Shown: positions 16,842 through 27,139, counted from the first letter of the stretch. The stretch: DNA of 64,000 nucleotides from Synergistaceae bacterium (GCA_016756725.1 JAESII010000004.1:434001-498000), one strand, 5' to 3'. Notes: generated by a model from the letters alone, not told the origin. Numbers and translations are program-made.

Positions 16842-17795
16842 GTGTCACGTAAAGGTTGGCTCTACCTGTTGGGAGTTCTCTGTCTCGTCACCGTTTTTGC
16901 GACGGCCGCTTCGGCCACGACGTTCCTCAACATCGCCACGGGAAGCACCGGCGGTACCTATTATCCTGTCGGGGCGGGCATGGCCAAGATCTGGAACGAC
17001 ACGATCGACGGCATTCAGGCCAGCGCACAGTCCACGGGCGGCACGGTCAACAACATCCAGCTCATGAGCGAGAAGGAAGCCGAGATGGGCTTCATGGACG
17101 GGCTCTACTACTTCGCCTACACCGGCCAGGGCCGGTATGAGGGCGACGCCCAGAAGTACCTCCGCGCCCTCGTCCCCCTCTACCCCGAGCCCATTCAGCT
17201 CATGGTCGCCAAGGGAAGCGGCATCAAATCCGTGGCCGACATGAAGGGCAAACGCGTCTCCATCGGCGCCGTCGCCTCCGGCACGGAAGTCACGGCCCGT
17301 CAGCTCCTCCGCCTTGCCGGCATCGACCCTGACAAGGACATCCAGGCCGAGAACCTCGGCGTCGGCGACACGGGCAGCGCCTTCGGCGACAAGCGTATCG
17401 ACGCCGCCATCATGGTCGGCGCCCTCGGCATGGCCGGCGTCGTCGAGCCCACCACGCTGGGCCTCGTCGACTTCATCGACGTCCCCGACGATCTCGTCGC
17501 CGCCATCATGGCCGAGACGCCCTACTGGGTTCCCTTCTCCATCCCCGCCGGCACCTACAGCGGCCAGGACAGGGAAGTCAAGACCTACGCCAGCTGGAAC
17601 ATCGTCGGCATCCGTGACGACGTCGACGAAGAGCTCGTCTACCAGATGACGAAGGCCCTCTTCGACAAGCACGAGGACCTCATCGCCGTCAACTCCAAGA
17701 TGTCCACCATGGTTGCCGAAAACGTCAAGTACATCCTCATTCCCCTTCACCCCGGTGCCGAGCGTTACTACAAAGAGGTCGGCGCCATCCAGTAG
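16842..17795 (+). CDS. TAXI-family TRAP transporter solute-binding protein
   Basis: The 317-residue extracytoplasmic binding protein has a signal peptide ending AASA and the TAXI family start FLNIATGSTGGTYYPVGAG, followed by AQSTGGTVNNIQLM and KGKRVSIGAVASGTEVTA. TAXI proteins deliver organic acids or amino-acid-like ligands to a TRAP permease; the ligand is unknown. Start GTG 16842 follows GGAGGAGGGG. The fused permease gene lies 115 bp downstream, separated by a stem-loop that probably lets this protein be made in excess. Confidence 0.88.
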   Translation: MSRKGWLYLLGVLCLVTVFATAASATTFLNIATGSTGGTYYPVGAGMAKIWNDTIDGIQASAQSTGGTVNNIQLMSEKEAEMGFMDGLYYFAYTGQGRYEGDAQKYLRALVPLYPEPIQLMVAKGSGIKSVADMKGKRVSIGAVASGTEVTARQLLRLAGIDPDKDIQAENLGVGDTGSAFGDKRIDAAIMVGALGMAGVVEPTTLGLVDFIDVPDDLVAAIMAETPYWVPFSIPAGTYSGQDREVKTYASWNIVGIRDDVDEELVYQMTKALFDKHEDLIAVNSKMSTMVAENVKYILIPLHPGAERYYKEVGAIQ

Positions 17796-17813
17796 CACCT
17801 GAGTCTTCCCCGG

Positions 17814-17842
17814 GGAGGGGCAGCGCTTCGGCCTGCCCCTCC
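17814..17842 (+). terminator. intercistronic stem-loop between TAXI gene and permease
   Basis: GGAGGGGCAG pairs with CTGCCCCTCC around a 9-nt loop. A T-rich stretch (GATTGATTTTTTAATT) begins about ten bases later. It could act as a partial terminator or RNA-stabilising hairpin. Confidence 0.6.
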
Positions 17843-17910
17843 CCCCTTTGGATTGATTTTTTAATTCTGTCTTCAATATTTTATCCTTGAAACGAAGGAG
17901 TGTATCACCG

Positions 17911-19878
<1,968 letters not shown>

Positions 19879-19888
19879 CACAAAAGGC

Positions 19889-19938
19889 AGCCTACGAAAA
19901 AGCCGCCGGTCTTCTGACCGGCGGCTTTTTCGTAGGCT
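19889..19938. terminator. bidirectional terminator between convergent genes
   Basis: A perfect 23-bp stem (left arm starts AGCCTACGAAAAAGCC) with loop TTCT. Each strand has an A-run in the left arm and a T-run in the right, and the hairpin serves the TRAP permease gene on plus and the ECF S-component gene on minus. Confidence 0.92.
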
Positions 19939-19944
19939 CTCCTG

Positions 19945-20472
19945 TCACCGGCTGTCGGCCACTTCCAGGCCGGAAAGACGGCGCTGGAGGGCCTGAAAGA
20001 GGACGGCGTAGAGGGGGACGTTGACGGTTTCGCCGACGAGCTTGGCCGGAAGAGTCGCCGCCAGAGGAAGGCCGAAGAGCTGGCGGAGGAAGAGGGGGAC
20101 GAGCAGGACGGAGCTGATGAGCTGCCCGATGGCGACGGCGACGAGAAGGTGGGGCAGCCGGATCTTGTGGGGTCCGCCCAGGGCCTTGACGAGAAGACCC
20201 GGAATGGCTCCCGTCAGGGCCGCTGTGAGGGTAAAATGGGGCATGTAGGCCCCCATGGGGTTGACGAAGTAGCCGACGACGTCACCGAGGGCGCCGACAA
20301 GGGCGCCGGCCAGGGGGCCGTAGGCGATGCCGGCGAAGATGGCCGGAAAGGCGCCGAAGCCGAAGCGGATTCCCTCGATGCCGCCCAGGCTGATTCTCAG
20401 ACTTGCCAGGCGCGTCAGGACGATCTGGAGGCTGACGAGGACGGCGAGGGTCGCCTTCCTTTTCGTCTTCAT
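19945..20472 (-). CDS. folT: folate-type ECF transporter S component
   Basis: The 175-residue membrane protein has about six hydrophobic helices and resembles the FolT group of energy-coupling-factor S components: ASLRISLGGIEGIRFGFG, FAGIAYGPLAGALVGALGDVVGYF and MGAYMPHFTLTAALTGAIPG. It would capture a vitamin (probably folate) and share an ECF ATPase/T unit encoded elsewhere. Start ATG 20472 follows GGAAGGTGG. A TATAAT-like box lies at 20543-20548 on the minus strand. No THF riboswitch was recognised in the 98-bp leader. Confidence 0.7.
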   Translation of the reverse strand: MKTKRKATLAVLVSLQIVLTRLASLRISLGGIEGIRFGFGAFPAIFAGIAYGPLAGALVGALGDVVGYFVNPMGAYMPHFTLTAALTGAIPGLLVKALGGPHKIRLPHLLVAVAIGQLISSVLLVPLFLRQLFGLPLAATLPAKLVGETVNVPLYAVLFQALQRRLSGLEVADSR

Positions 20473-20570
20473 GAGAACCACCTTCCTTTTGCTTGGTGAT
20501 CTATTCCAGTGATTAATATACCTATCGAGGTGAAACGGGGTCATTATACCCCAAGGAGGGGAAGAAACCC

Positions 20571-21317
20571 ATGCGTTGCGCCAAGAAAGGTCTTTTCCTG
20601 TCGTTTCTTCTGGCAGGTCTTCTGTCCGTTCTTCCGGCTGCCCAGGGCGGCTGGACCTGGGAGAGTCTCGTCGATTCCTACGGCAATCGGGAGGAAGTGA
20701 GGCAACAGGCACATCGGCTCCGGGGGGAGCTTCTCGACGAAGCTCCCGAGGAAGGGCCCCGGCAGCTCTGGATGGGCCTCTCCCTTCCTGAAGCGCCCCG
20801 AAAGAGGGCAGCCCGGTCCCTGGCCCTCATCGAGGCCCTCTTCCCCGGCGGTGACCCGGCCCGATGGGAGGAGGTCGGAGGCTTCTGGAACCCCCAGGAG
20901 ATCCCCCTCTCCCTGGCCGCCCTCGACGGCGTCTACGGCGCGGCCCTGGCCCTCGCCGACGTCGGCGGAAAGGAGGCCCCCTACCTGGCCTCGTGGCTTC
21001 TGCGCCGGCTCCTCCAGTCGCCGAAGGCCCGAGTTCATGCCTTCCTGAGAGCCCCTTCGGCCTATGACAGGATCGTCGCCGGCGTGCCTCCTTTCGGTCC
21101 TCCCTGGCCCCTGGGGGAAAGGGAGGGCCCCCTTCCTCTGGCCCGTCCCGTCAGGGGGTGGGTCAGTCAGGAGAGAGCCCTTTTGCAGGAGATGACCTTT
21201 CTTGACGGCCAGGGACGGATCACGTCGGGATCGGGATTCTACGCCTGGGATCGGGAAAAGGGCGCCCTCTACCGGGTCCGTGAGGGGCGGCCCATCCGCT
21301 GGTGGATCAGCGACTGA
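20571..21317 (+). CDS. exported protein of unknown function
   Basis: The 248-residue protein has a signal peptide (KKGLFLSFLLAGLLSVLPAAQGG). The mature part is Trp-, Arg- and Leu-rich, with an alpha-helical region at about residues 30-150 and a C-terminal beta region (GFYAWDREKGALYRVREGR). No family recognised. AAGGAGGGG precedes ATG 20571. It is transcribed divergently from the folT-like gene, and its 3' end overlaps the convergent gene by 11 bp. Confidence 0.65.
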   Translation: MRCAKKGLFLSFLLAGLLSVLPAAQGGWTWESLVDSYGNREEVRQQAHRLRGELLDEAPEEGPRQLWMGLSLPEAPRKRAARSLALIEALFPGGDPARWEEVGGFWNPQEIPLSLAALDGVYGAALALADVGGKEAPYLASWLLRRLLQSPKARVHAFLRAPSAYDRIVAGVPPFGPPWPLGEREGPLPLARPVRGWVSQERALLQEMTFLDGQGRITSGSGFYAWDREKGALYRVREGRPIRWWISD

Positions 21318-22107
21318 GGCCGTCCCGGACGAACCGGTAGGTGATGCCCCTGAAAGGCGTCGGCAGGTGGCGGCTTCTCAGGGTCACCTTCTCGTCATCC
21401 TGTTCGATGGAGGCCAGCCTCAGGGGAAAGATGAAGCGGTCCAGATCGAGAATGGGCTGAAGCTGGGAGATGGCCCGCTTGGCCAGGCTTTCGGGGATCT
21501 CCCGCCTGTTGATCTTCAGGGTGTAGTCGGAGAGCCAGACCTGACGGCCCCGGACCAGATCGAACTGGCCGTCGATTTCGATGAGGATGTCGAAGGTGAA
21601 GAGGAACTTGGCCCGGTAGAGACCTGAAGCGTGCACCCCGTCGGGGCCGAAGTCGATGCCGATCCGTTGCCAGTGGGCGTCGTCGTCGCCGATCTGTTTT
21701 TCCCGGAGCCGGGTATTGATGTCCTCCTCGCGGAGGGTGGCCTCGGAGTAGACGGCGAGCATGGAGGTGACGTCGATCGCCTCGTCCCAGAGCTCGGGGG
21801 CGTTGAACTGGGTGTCGAAGGCCTCGAGAACGATCTGGTCCAGCCGCAGGTCGTCGACGAAGGCGCCCCGGACGTCGAGGTAGAGATGTCTCACCCGCCC
21901 CGTCTCGTCAGGATGACCGTCGAGGACGAGAGTCATCTCCTCGGGCTGAAAGCGGTCGTGGAAGAAGCGGAAGAGGGTTGCCCCCCGCCCTTCGTGGCCG
22001 CCGGACAGGGTGTAGGTCCAGTCCTCGCCCTTTCCCTGGTCCCCGGCGAAGGCGGAGGGGCAAAGAAAAAGGGAGAAGAGAAGCAGTGATGCGATCCATC
22101 CTTTCAT
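21307..22107 (-). CDS. DUF2993 (LmeA-like) exported protein
   Basis: The 266-residue protein has a signal peptide ending PSAFA. Residues about 60-240 fit the LmeA/DUF2993 pattern: MTLVLDG...GRVRHLYLDVRGAFVDDL, then a central helix with SEATLREEDINTRL, a strand with GVHASGLYRAKFLF and a final segment containing LDLDRFIFPLRLASI. Such proteins act in the envelope and are thought to bind lipids. The stop codon lies inside the end of the convergent gene. Confidence 0.55.
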   Translation of the reverse strand: MKGWIASLLLFSLFLCPSAFAGDQGKGEDWTYTLSGGHEGRGATLFRFFHDRFQPEEMTLVLDGHPDETGRVRHLYLDVRGAFVDDLRLDQIVLEAFDTQFNAPELWDEAIDVTSMLAVYSEATLREEDINTRLREKQIGDDDAHWQRIGIDFGPDGVHASGLYRAKFLFTFDILIEIDGQFDLVRGRQVWLSDYTLKINRREIPESLAKRAISQLQPILDLDRFIFPLRLASIEQDDEKVTLRSRHLPTPFRGITYRFVRDGLSR

Positions 22108-22302
22108 GGGATGACCTCCAATGGGTTTCTAAAGTCAGGTTTTCTCCGGCACGGTCCCGGAGAGGGTCCTTTCGGGTCATCTTATCACGCCCCTTTTGCG
22201 TCTGCGAGAGGAAAGGCCTTGTAAGGTCAGCGGGAAAAGGGTAAAATTAAAAAAAGGTACGGCCATGCCGTGCCCAGCTCCGGCAGAGGGGAGAGGATTG
22301 AC

Positions 22303-22602
22303 ATGCATACCCTGGAAAACGCGGTGGCCGTGGCCGGGAAGCTCCACCTGGTCCACGGCGAAGCAGTCAAGGAAAACCGGATGGGTCGGTACTACCGGTT
22401 TTCGATCAAGCAGGACACTCCCTGGGAAGACGGCAGCACCCGCCACGATTTTCTCCTCGCCAGGGCCTACAGGCCCGAAGTGCAGCACCTCCTGAAGGAG
22501 CTCAAGGAGGGAACGGCGATCCGCGTTGCCGGCGAGATCCGTTCCTCCGTCGGGAGCGGAGAGATGTACATCCTGGCTGATGAGGTGACGGTTATCGCGT
22601 AG
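22303..22602 (+). CDS. OB-fold single-strand-binding-like protein (paralogue of 23317-23619)
   Basis: The 99-residue protein has the length and strand pattern of a short single-stranded nucleic-acid-binding OB fold: an initial VAVAGKLHLVHG strand, then YYRFSIKQ, FLLARAYRP, TAIRVAGEIRSS and EMYILADEV. It is clearly similar to the gene at 23317-23619 (shared DGSTR, GEIRSS and GSGE). It lacks the long acidic tail of true SSB. Start ATG 22303. An intrinsic terminator follows. Confidence 0.55.
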   Translation: MHTLENAVAVAGKLHLVHGEAVKENRMGRYYRFSIKQDTPWEDGSTRHDFLLARAYRPEVQHLLKELKEGTAIRVAGEIRSSVGSGEMYILADEVTVIA

Positions 22603-22603
22603 G

Positions 22604-22636
22604 AGAGAGGCCTTGGGGTCGGCTCTCTTTTTTTTT
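22604..22636 (+). terminator. intrinsic terminator after 22303-22602
   Basis: AGAGAGGCC pairs with GGCTCTCT (one bulged base) across an 8-nt loop and is followed by an unbroken run of nine to ten T residues. Confidence 0.85.
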
Positions 22637-22695
22637 CCCCTGTCGATCCCCTTGATAGTCTCAAATAACTCAAGGGACTTGAAATTTCGGCGATC

Positions 22696-22725
22696 CTGGA
22701 GTACCCTTTAGGGCAGCTACTCCAG
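22696..22725 (+). promoter_or_regulatory. nested stem-loop upstream of superoxide reductase
   Basis: CTGGAGTA (22696-22703) pairs with TACTCCAG (22718-22725). Inside this stem, CCCT-TT-AGGG forms a second small hairpin. It lies 79 bp before the sor start codon, downstream of an intrinsic terminator, so it belongs to the sor leader or marks an operator. Confidence 0.4.
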
Positions 22726-22803
22726 AACCCGATGGGGTATTGTTCTCGTTTACCGGCGACGGGGAAACCCGGCCGCGTCATCATTTCGAGAGGGGGAAAC
22801 AGC

Positions 22804-23199
22804 ATGAAGATCGAGCACCTGATTCAGTCCGGCGATTTCAAGGGGGAGAAACACGTACCCGTCATCGAGGCTCCCGAGAAGGTCAAGGCCGGCGAGAAGT
22901 TCACCGTCCAGGTCAGCGTCGGCAAGGAGATCGCCCACCCCAACACGACGGAGCACCACATCCGGTGGATCAAGCTCTACTACAAGCCCGCCGAGGGCAA
23001 GTTCCCCTACGAGGTCTTCAACGTCGAGTTCAACGTTCACGGCGAAGCTGCCGCTGGCCCCAACCAGGGGCCGGCCTACGCAGAGCCCGTGGCCTCTGCC
23101 CTGGTCCGCTTCGACAAGCCGGGAACCCTCGTGGCCGCTTCGTACTGCAACATCCACGGCCTTTGGGAGAGCTTCAAGGAGATCGACGTCGAGGCCTGA
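22804..23199 (+). CDS. sor: superoxide reductase, 1Fe neelaredoxin type
   Basis: The 131-residue enzyme reduces superoxide to hydrogen peroxide in anaerobes without forming oxygen. The iron-centre ligands are visible: GEKHVPVIE supplies the E-K-H-x-P motif, HPNTTEHHIRW gives two or three His, and YCNIHGLWE supplies Cys and His. There is no N-terminal desulforedoxin domain, so only the Fe(His)4Cys centre is expected. Start ATG 22804 follows GAGAGGGGG. The gene is bounded by terminators and flanked by two OB-fold paralogues. Confidence 0.92.
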   Translation: MKIEHLIQSGDFKGEKHVPVIEAPEKVKAGEKFTVQVSVGKEIAHPNTTEHHIRWIKLYYKPAEGKFPYEVFNVEFNVHGEAAAGPNQGPAYAEPVASALVRFDKPGTLVAASYCNIHGLWESFKEIDVEA

Positions 23200-23219
23200 G
23201 GGGCGGAACGGTCGTTTCG

Positions 23220-23249
23220 GGCGTCTCCTCTTGGAGGGAGACGCCTTTT
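23220..23249 (+). terminator. intrinsic terminator after sor
   Basis: GGCGTCTCC pairs with GGAGACGCC, with a small inner CTC/GAG pairing, followed by TTTT. Confidence 0.8.
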
Positions 23250-23316
23250 GCTTCTTGCGCAGAAGGTCCCTTTCGGTGTAAAAAGGACTCTCTTTCTTAA
23301 GAGGAGGTGTGACAGC

Positions 23317-23619
23317 GTGAATCTCACAGAAAACAGCGTCCGCGTCACTGGCGAACTCCATCACCTCAAGGGTGAGGTGACCCGGGGAAGCCGCATCGGC
23401 AACTACATCGGCTTCTCCATACGCCAGGAGCGTCTTCTCGGCGACGGCTCGACGCGGAAGGATTTCATCCTGGCCCGGGCTTTCGACCTTCCCCTTCAGG
23501 AGCAGCTCCGGACCTTCGCCGAAGGCTCCCGCCTTCGCGTCGAGGGCGAGATCCGTTCCTCGCTGGGAAGCGGCGAAATCTACCTCTTGGCCAGAAAAAT
23601 CGAGCCTCTTTCCGATTAG
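23317..23619 (+). CDS. OB-fold single-strand-binding-like protein (paralogue of 22303-22602)
   Basis: The 100-residue protein aligns along its length with the product of 22303-22602: VRVTGELHHLKGEV, IGFSIRQ, DGSTRKDFILARAF, LRVEGEIRSSLGSGEIYLLA. A short OB fold is inferred. Start GTG 23317 follows GAGGAGG by eight bases. It has its own terminator. Its last four bases overlap the convergent glucokinase gene. Function in the superoxide context is unknown. Confidence 0.55.
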   Translation: MNLTENSVRVTGELHHLKGEVTRGSRIGNYIGFSIRQERLLGDGSTRKDFILARAFDLPLQEQLRTFAEGSRLRVEGEIRSSLGSGEIYLLARKIEPLSD

Positions 23620-24587
23620 GAGCCTTCGGGCTCCTTTTTTTTCTTTCCCTTTTCTCGCGCCGCCTGAGCGGCGCCCCAAAGACCGCTCTCTTCCCGGGCA
23701 AGGAGGCGGACGGGAATGGATTCCAGCAGGGAGGCCATCGTCGGCGACTGACGGAAGGACCTTTCGAAGACCCTGTGGGAGACGAGCCTGGGCGATCGGC
23801 CGACGACCCCCCCGGCCAGGATGACGCCGCCCGTAGCCAGGACGTTGAGGGCCGTGTCGCGGCAGATGCGGCCCAGGAAACGGGCCATCCACTCCACAGT
23901 CAGCGGCGACCGTCCAAGGCTGTCGACGACGCTCCGTTCATCGAGTTCCTCGCCGTAGAGGTAGGCCTGAAGGTGGGGCAGGCCTCTCCCGGAGACGACG
24001 AAATCCGTCTCCTTGCCCCTTTCCCCGACACGGCTGCAGAGGAAGCGGACGTAGTCGGCCTCATCGGCCCCTTCGACGGGAAAGGTCTCATGGCCGCCTT
24101 CGGAGGGGAGGACGAAGACCCTTCCCCTGCCGTCGGGAACGACGAAGGCCTTGCCCAGGCCCGTCCCGGGAGCGATGACGGCCTCGACGGCCCCCTCTTC
24201 GACCCGGCCGGGCAGGACCGTCTCCAGGGCCGAAGCCAGAGGGGACCTGGTGGCCCAGGCCTGGGCCACCAGGTCGTTGATGAGGTCCGTCTCCGTTCCG
24301 GTCAGGGAGGCGACGGCCCTGCCGTCGACGTCCCATCCCCGGGAGGTGAGGGTGGCCTTCCCGTCTCTCACCGGTCCGGCCACGGCGAGGACGATGCGGT
24401 CCGCCTTGTCGGAAGGAAGAGGGAAGCCCGAAGCGGCCAGGGCCGCGATCAGCTCGAGGCCGCTGCCGTAGTCCGCCGTCGCGAGGGTCGCCGTTGCCTT
24501 CAGGGAGAGGGATGAGCCGTCGTCGACGAAGTGGCCGAAGCGGCTGCTCGTTCCGCCGATGTCGGCGGCCAGGATCTCCAGAGCCAT
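23616..24587 (-). CDS. glk: glucokinase-family sugar kinase
   Basis: The 323-residue protein matches bacterial glucokinase (GlcK/PF02685 type, not ROK). Phosphate-1 motif EILAADIGGTSSRFGHF is at the N-terminus, then VAGPV, DLINDLVAQAWA near residue 98, APGTGLGKA, SEGGHETFP and the adenosine motif GGVILAGGVVGRS. It would phosphorylate glucose or a related hexose. Its ATG overlaps the stop of the upstream membrane-protein gene (TGATG), so translation is coupled. A basic Lys-rich C-terminal tail is unusual but short. Confidence 0.85.
   Translation of the reverse strand: MALEILAADIGGTSSRFGHFVDDGSSLSLKATATLATADYGSGLELIAALAASGFPLPSDKADRIVLAVAGPVRDGKATLTSRGWDVDGRAVASLTGTETDLINDLVAQAWATRSPLASALETVLPGRVEEGAVEAVIAPGTGLGKAFVVPDGRGRVFVLPSEGGHETFPVEGADEADYVRFLCSRVGERGKETDFVVSGRGLPHLQAYLYGEELDERSVVDSLGRSPLTVEWMARFLGRICRDTALNVLATGGVILAGGVVGRSPRLVSHRVFERSFRQSPTMASLLESIPVRLLAREESGLWGAAQAAREKGKKKKEPEGS
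23618..23642 (+). terminator. intrinsic terminator after 23317-23619
   Basis: AGGAGCC pairs with GGCTCCT around a TTCG tetraloop and is followed by eight T residues. It begins at the stop codon. Confidence 0.92.
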
Positions 24588-25108
24588 CACTTGGCCTTTC
24601 TCTGGAAGTGGCCGCCCTGGACTCCCTTGAGGTCGGAGACGAAGACGAAGGCGTTGCACCCCTTCGTCACGGCCATCACCTTGTGGCGGTCGTTGCGGTC
24701 GCAGACCGTCTTGAGGACCAGTCGGGGCCCGTTGCGGCCTTCGCCGGCGAGGACCGTCGTCCCGAACCCGGCCTCGCGGAGACGGGAAGCCAGACAGTGA
24801 CCGCTTTCCATGTCGTTGGAGATGATCTCGACGAGGACGTGGCCGGAGAGAATCTTCTCCTCGAGAAGGGAGCCCAGAAAATTGCCCATCGAGTAGCCTC
24901 CAGCGTAGGCGATGAAGTTGAGGGGGCTCGAAAGACCGGCCTTGAGGACGTACTGGAGGGAGAGGAGATAGAGGGAGACCTCGAAGAAGCCCACGAGGGC
25001 GGCGATGCCCCTTCGTCCCTTGACGAGAAGGAGCATGCGCACCGTCGACATCGAGACGTCGACGACGCGGGCTGAGAAGATGAGGGCCGCCGCGATCACA
25101 AGGGCCAT
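24587..25108 (-). CDS. UPF0316/DUF2179 membrane protein
   Basis: The 173-residue protein has three or four N-terminal membrane helices (ALVIAAALIFSARVVDVSMSTVR and following) and a C-terminal soluble DUF2179-like domain at about residues 95-165 (VLVEIISNDMESGHCLASRLREAG). This matches the UPF0316 family, whose activity is unknown. It is upstream of and coupled to glk. Confidence 0.75.
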   Translation of the reverse strand: MALVIAAALIFSARVVDVSMSTVRMLLLVKGRRGIAALVGFFEVSLYLLSLQYVLKAGLSSPLNFIAYAGGYSMGNFLGSLLEEKILSGHVLVEIISNDMESGHCLASRLREAGFGTTVLAGEGRNGPRLVLKTVCDRNDRHKVMAVTKGCNAFVFVSDLKGVQGGHFQRKAK

Positions 25109-25274
25109 CGTTCTGCCTCCTTAATTCCGCCGCAACAGGCGGAGTCGTGATGGTTTTTCCCCGGTCTCCGGGGGTAGAATGAGGCGTGAGAATCCGGTTC
25201 CTCAAGGGCATCCTAACAGAAGAAGGCCCTCGAAGCGAGGCCGCCTCGAACCGGAGTCAGGGAGGGATAAGGCG

Positions 25275-25892
25275 ATGGGAAACAAGGTCTTTCGGTCCTT
25301 TCTGCTGGTCCTAATCGTTCTGCTGGCCCTTGCCGGCTGCGCCGCGGCGGAAGTGCTCTCCCTCGATGGGTCGAGGGAGGCCGCCTTCACCCGCCGTCAT
25401 CTGGGAAGGGAGTGGAGTTCCCTCCGCCAGGAGGCGATGGTCAACTACTTTTCCATCGTCAACGGCGATCTGTCGGCGGAGCGTCTGCGGCGCTACGCCG
25501 TCTACGTCGACCGTTCCGCCGAACAGTACGGCCTTGATCCCTTCGTCGTCGCTGCCGTCATGATCGACCGATCCGGACTCGACTGGCTTTCCAAGGGCGA
25601 CGGCGAATATGGCCTGATGCGGATCGACTGGGCCGAGAACAGATCCCGGATCGCCAAAGAGGACAGGCGGATCACGGAGCCGCGAATCCTGATGAAGCCT
25701 GTCCTCAATGTCCGCATGGGAGCGGCCCTCATGGCCGACAGGCTGACCTTGTCGGGCAAAAGCTATGACGAGTTGATCGCCCGCTTCTACGGCCGCGACG
25801 GCCTTTCACGGTCCGAGGCGATAGAGCGGCATTACCGCAACCTGGCTCAGGACTTTCAGGAGCGGGTCGAGGCCCGGAAGGGAGGCAACTAG
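25275..25892 (+). CDS. lipoprotein with lysozyme-like (SLT) fold lacking the catalytic Glu
   Basis: The 205-residue protein has a lipoprotein signal ending LALAGC (lipobox Cys 22). Residues about 85-175 resemble the soluble lytic transglycosylase fold: QYGLDPFVVAAVMIDRSGL, EYGLMRID, NVRMGAALMADRL and IARFYGRDG. In active enzymes the position just before Ser-Gly is the catalytic Glu; here it is Arg, with Asp one residue earlier. A structural or regulatory cell-wall role is therefore more likely than cutting. The 3' end overlaps the convergent MFS gene by 4 bp. Confidence 0.65.
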   Translation: MGNKVFRSFLLVLIVLLALAGCAAAEVLSLDGSREAAFTRRHLGREWSSLRQEAMVNYFSIVNGDLSAERLRRYAVYVDRSAEQYGLDPFVVAAVMIDRSGLDWLSKGDGEYGLMRIDWAENRSRIAKEDRRITEPRILMKPVLNVRMGAALMADRLTLSGKSYDELIARFYGRDGLSRSEAIERHYRNLAQDFQERVEARKGGN

Positions 25893-27139
25893 ACGGCCCC
25901 TTCCCTTTCTCTGTCCCCGCTGAAGAGGAGCAGTCCCAGCCAAAGGAGGGCCGTCGTCACGCCGAAGGCGACGAGAAAGCCCCGGGGTGCGTAGAGCCCC
26001 GCGGCCGTCTCGAAGAGGCCGATGAGGCTCCCCGTGCCCCACTGGTAGACGATGACGCCGACGAAGATGATCATGTTGGCCATTCCCAGGACGGCGCCGC
26101 GCCGTCCTGGGCGGGCGTTCTCGTTGATCGCCGCCGCGCCGTGGACGATGAAGACGCCCGAGGCCATGCCCAGAAAGAACCCCGCCATTCCCGCTGCCGC
26201 CATGGACCGTCCCCAGGATGTGAAAGCGAGCAGGACAATCCAGAGGATCCCTGCCGTGACGTAGCTTCTTCGGAGCAGTTTCAGCCGCTCTCCCCGGAAC
26301 CGGCCGCCCAGGAAGGTGCCGATCATGACGCCCACGCCGATGAGGGTGGCCCAGTTCCGCGCCGTCTTGAGAGGGACCGAAAAGGCCCGTTCGTACCAGG
26401 CGACGGCCCAGAGCCCCTGGAAAGTCAGCAGGGAGCTGATGAGGAGGGTCCAGAGGATCGTGACCGTCAGCAGCCGCCTGCTGGCGGCGATGTCCCGGGC
26501 CGCCTCGCCGAGGCGGCCGAGAAGGGACGTTGTCCAAGGTTCCCCCTCGACGGAGGGGGCTTTCCTTCGGAAGAGAAAGAGCGTCAGGGCCAGGGCGAAG
26601 CTGACCAGGGCCAGAAAGGTGAAGACCGGTTCCTTTCCCCATCGGTCCAGAGAGTGGCCGAGGGGTCCGACGGAGACGACGGCCCCGAAATTGCCCATGG
26701 CGATCGTCAGCCCCGCGTAGAAGGGGTATCTCTCCAGGGGAAAGGCATGGGACTGGAAGGTGAGGGCGCCCGAGAACATGGGAGCCAGGCCGAGTCCCGT
26801 CAGAAGGCGCCAGAGGCCCAGAGAGAGGGCCGTCGGCGAGAGGACGTAGACGAGTTCGCCCAGGCCGGCCAGGGCCATGCCGAAGGCCACGATCCGCAGC
26901 GGACCGAACCGGTCGTGGAGGATGCCGCAGAGAGGCTGGGTGACGGCGTAGGCGTAGTAATAGAGGCTCGAGATGAGGCCCGCCAGTCCCGCCGAAAGCC
27001 CCAGGCGGGAGGCCTCGAGGGGAAGGATGACCGAGGCGGAGACGCGGAAGAAGAAGGAGAAAAAGTAAGCCATCAGGAGAAGGGAATAGAGGAAATGGGC
27101 CAGGGAGAGATCCTGTCTCTTTGGGTGGGGCGTCATCAC
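25889..27139 (-). CDS. major facilitator superfamily transporter
   Basis: The 416-residue protein has about 12 hydrophobic segments in two halves of six, separated by a basic loop near residues 195-220. The loop motif after helix 2 (GILHDRFGPLRIVAFGMAL) is the classic MFS motif A variant. The substrate is not evident; the family includes organic anion and sugar-phosphate carriers. Start GTG 27139 lies seven bases after GGAGG, with ATG three bases later as an alternative. Confidence 0.85.
   Translation of the reverse strand: MMTPHPKRQDLSLAHFLYSLLLMAYFFSFFFRVSASVILPLEASRLGLSAGLAGLISSLYYYAYAVTQPLCGILHDRFGPLRIVAFGMALAGLGELVYVLSPTALSLGLWRLLTGLGLAPMFSGALTFQSHAFPLERYPFYAGLTIAMGNFGAVVSVGPLGHSLDRWGKEPVFTFLALVSFALALTLFLFRRKAPSVEGEPWTTSLLGRLGEAARDIAASRRLLTVTILWTLLISSLLTFQGLWAVAWYERAFSVPLKTARNWATLIGVGVMIGTFLGGRFRGERLKLLRRSYVTAGILWIVLLAFTSWGRSMAAAGMAGFFLGMASGVFIVHGAAAINENARPGRRGAVLGMANMIIFVGVIVYQWGTGSLIGLFETAAGLYAPRGFLVAFGVTTALLWLGLLLFSGDREREGAV

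Noticed and set aside
20473..20570. THF riboswitch upstream of the folT-like gene
   Set aside because: The leader is under 100 bp and I could not find the conserved THF aptamer segments.
23616..25211. 531-residue fusion including glucokinase
   Set aside because: Residues before ATG 24587 are low-complexity frame shadow of the DUF2179 gene; the glucokinase N-terminus and the TGATG overlap fix the true start.
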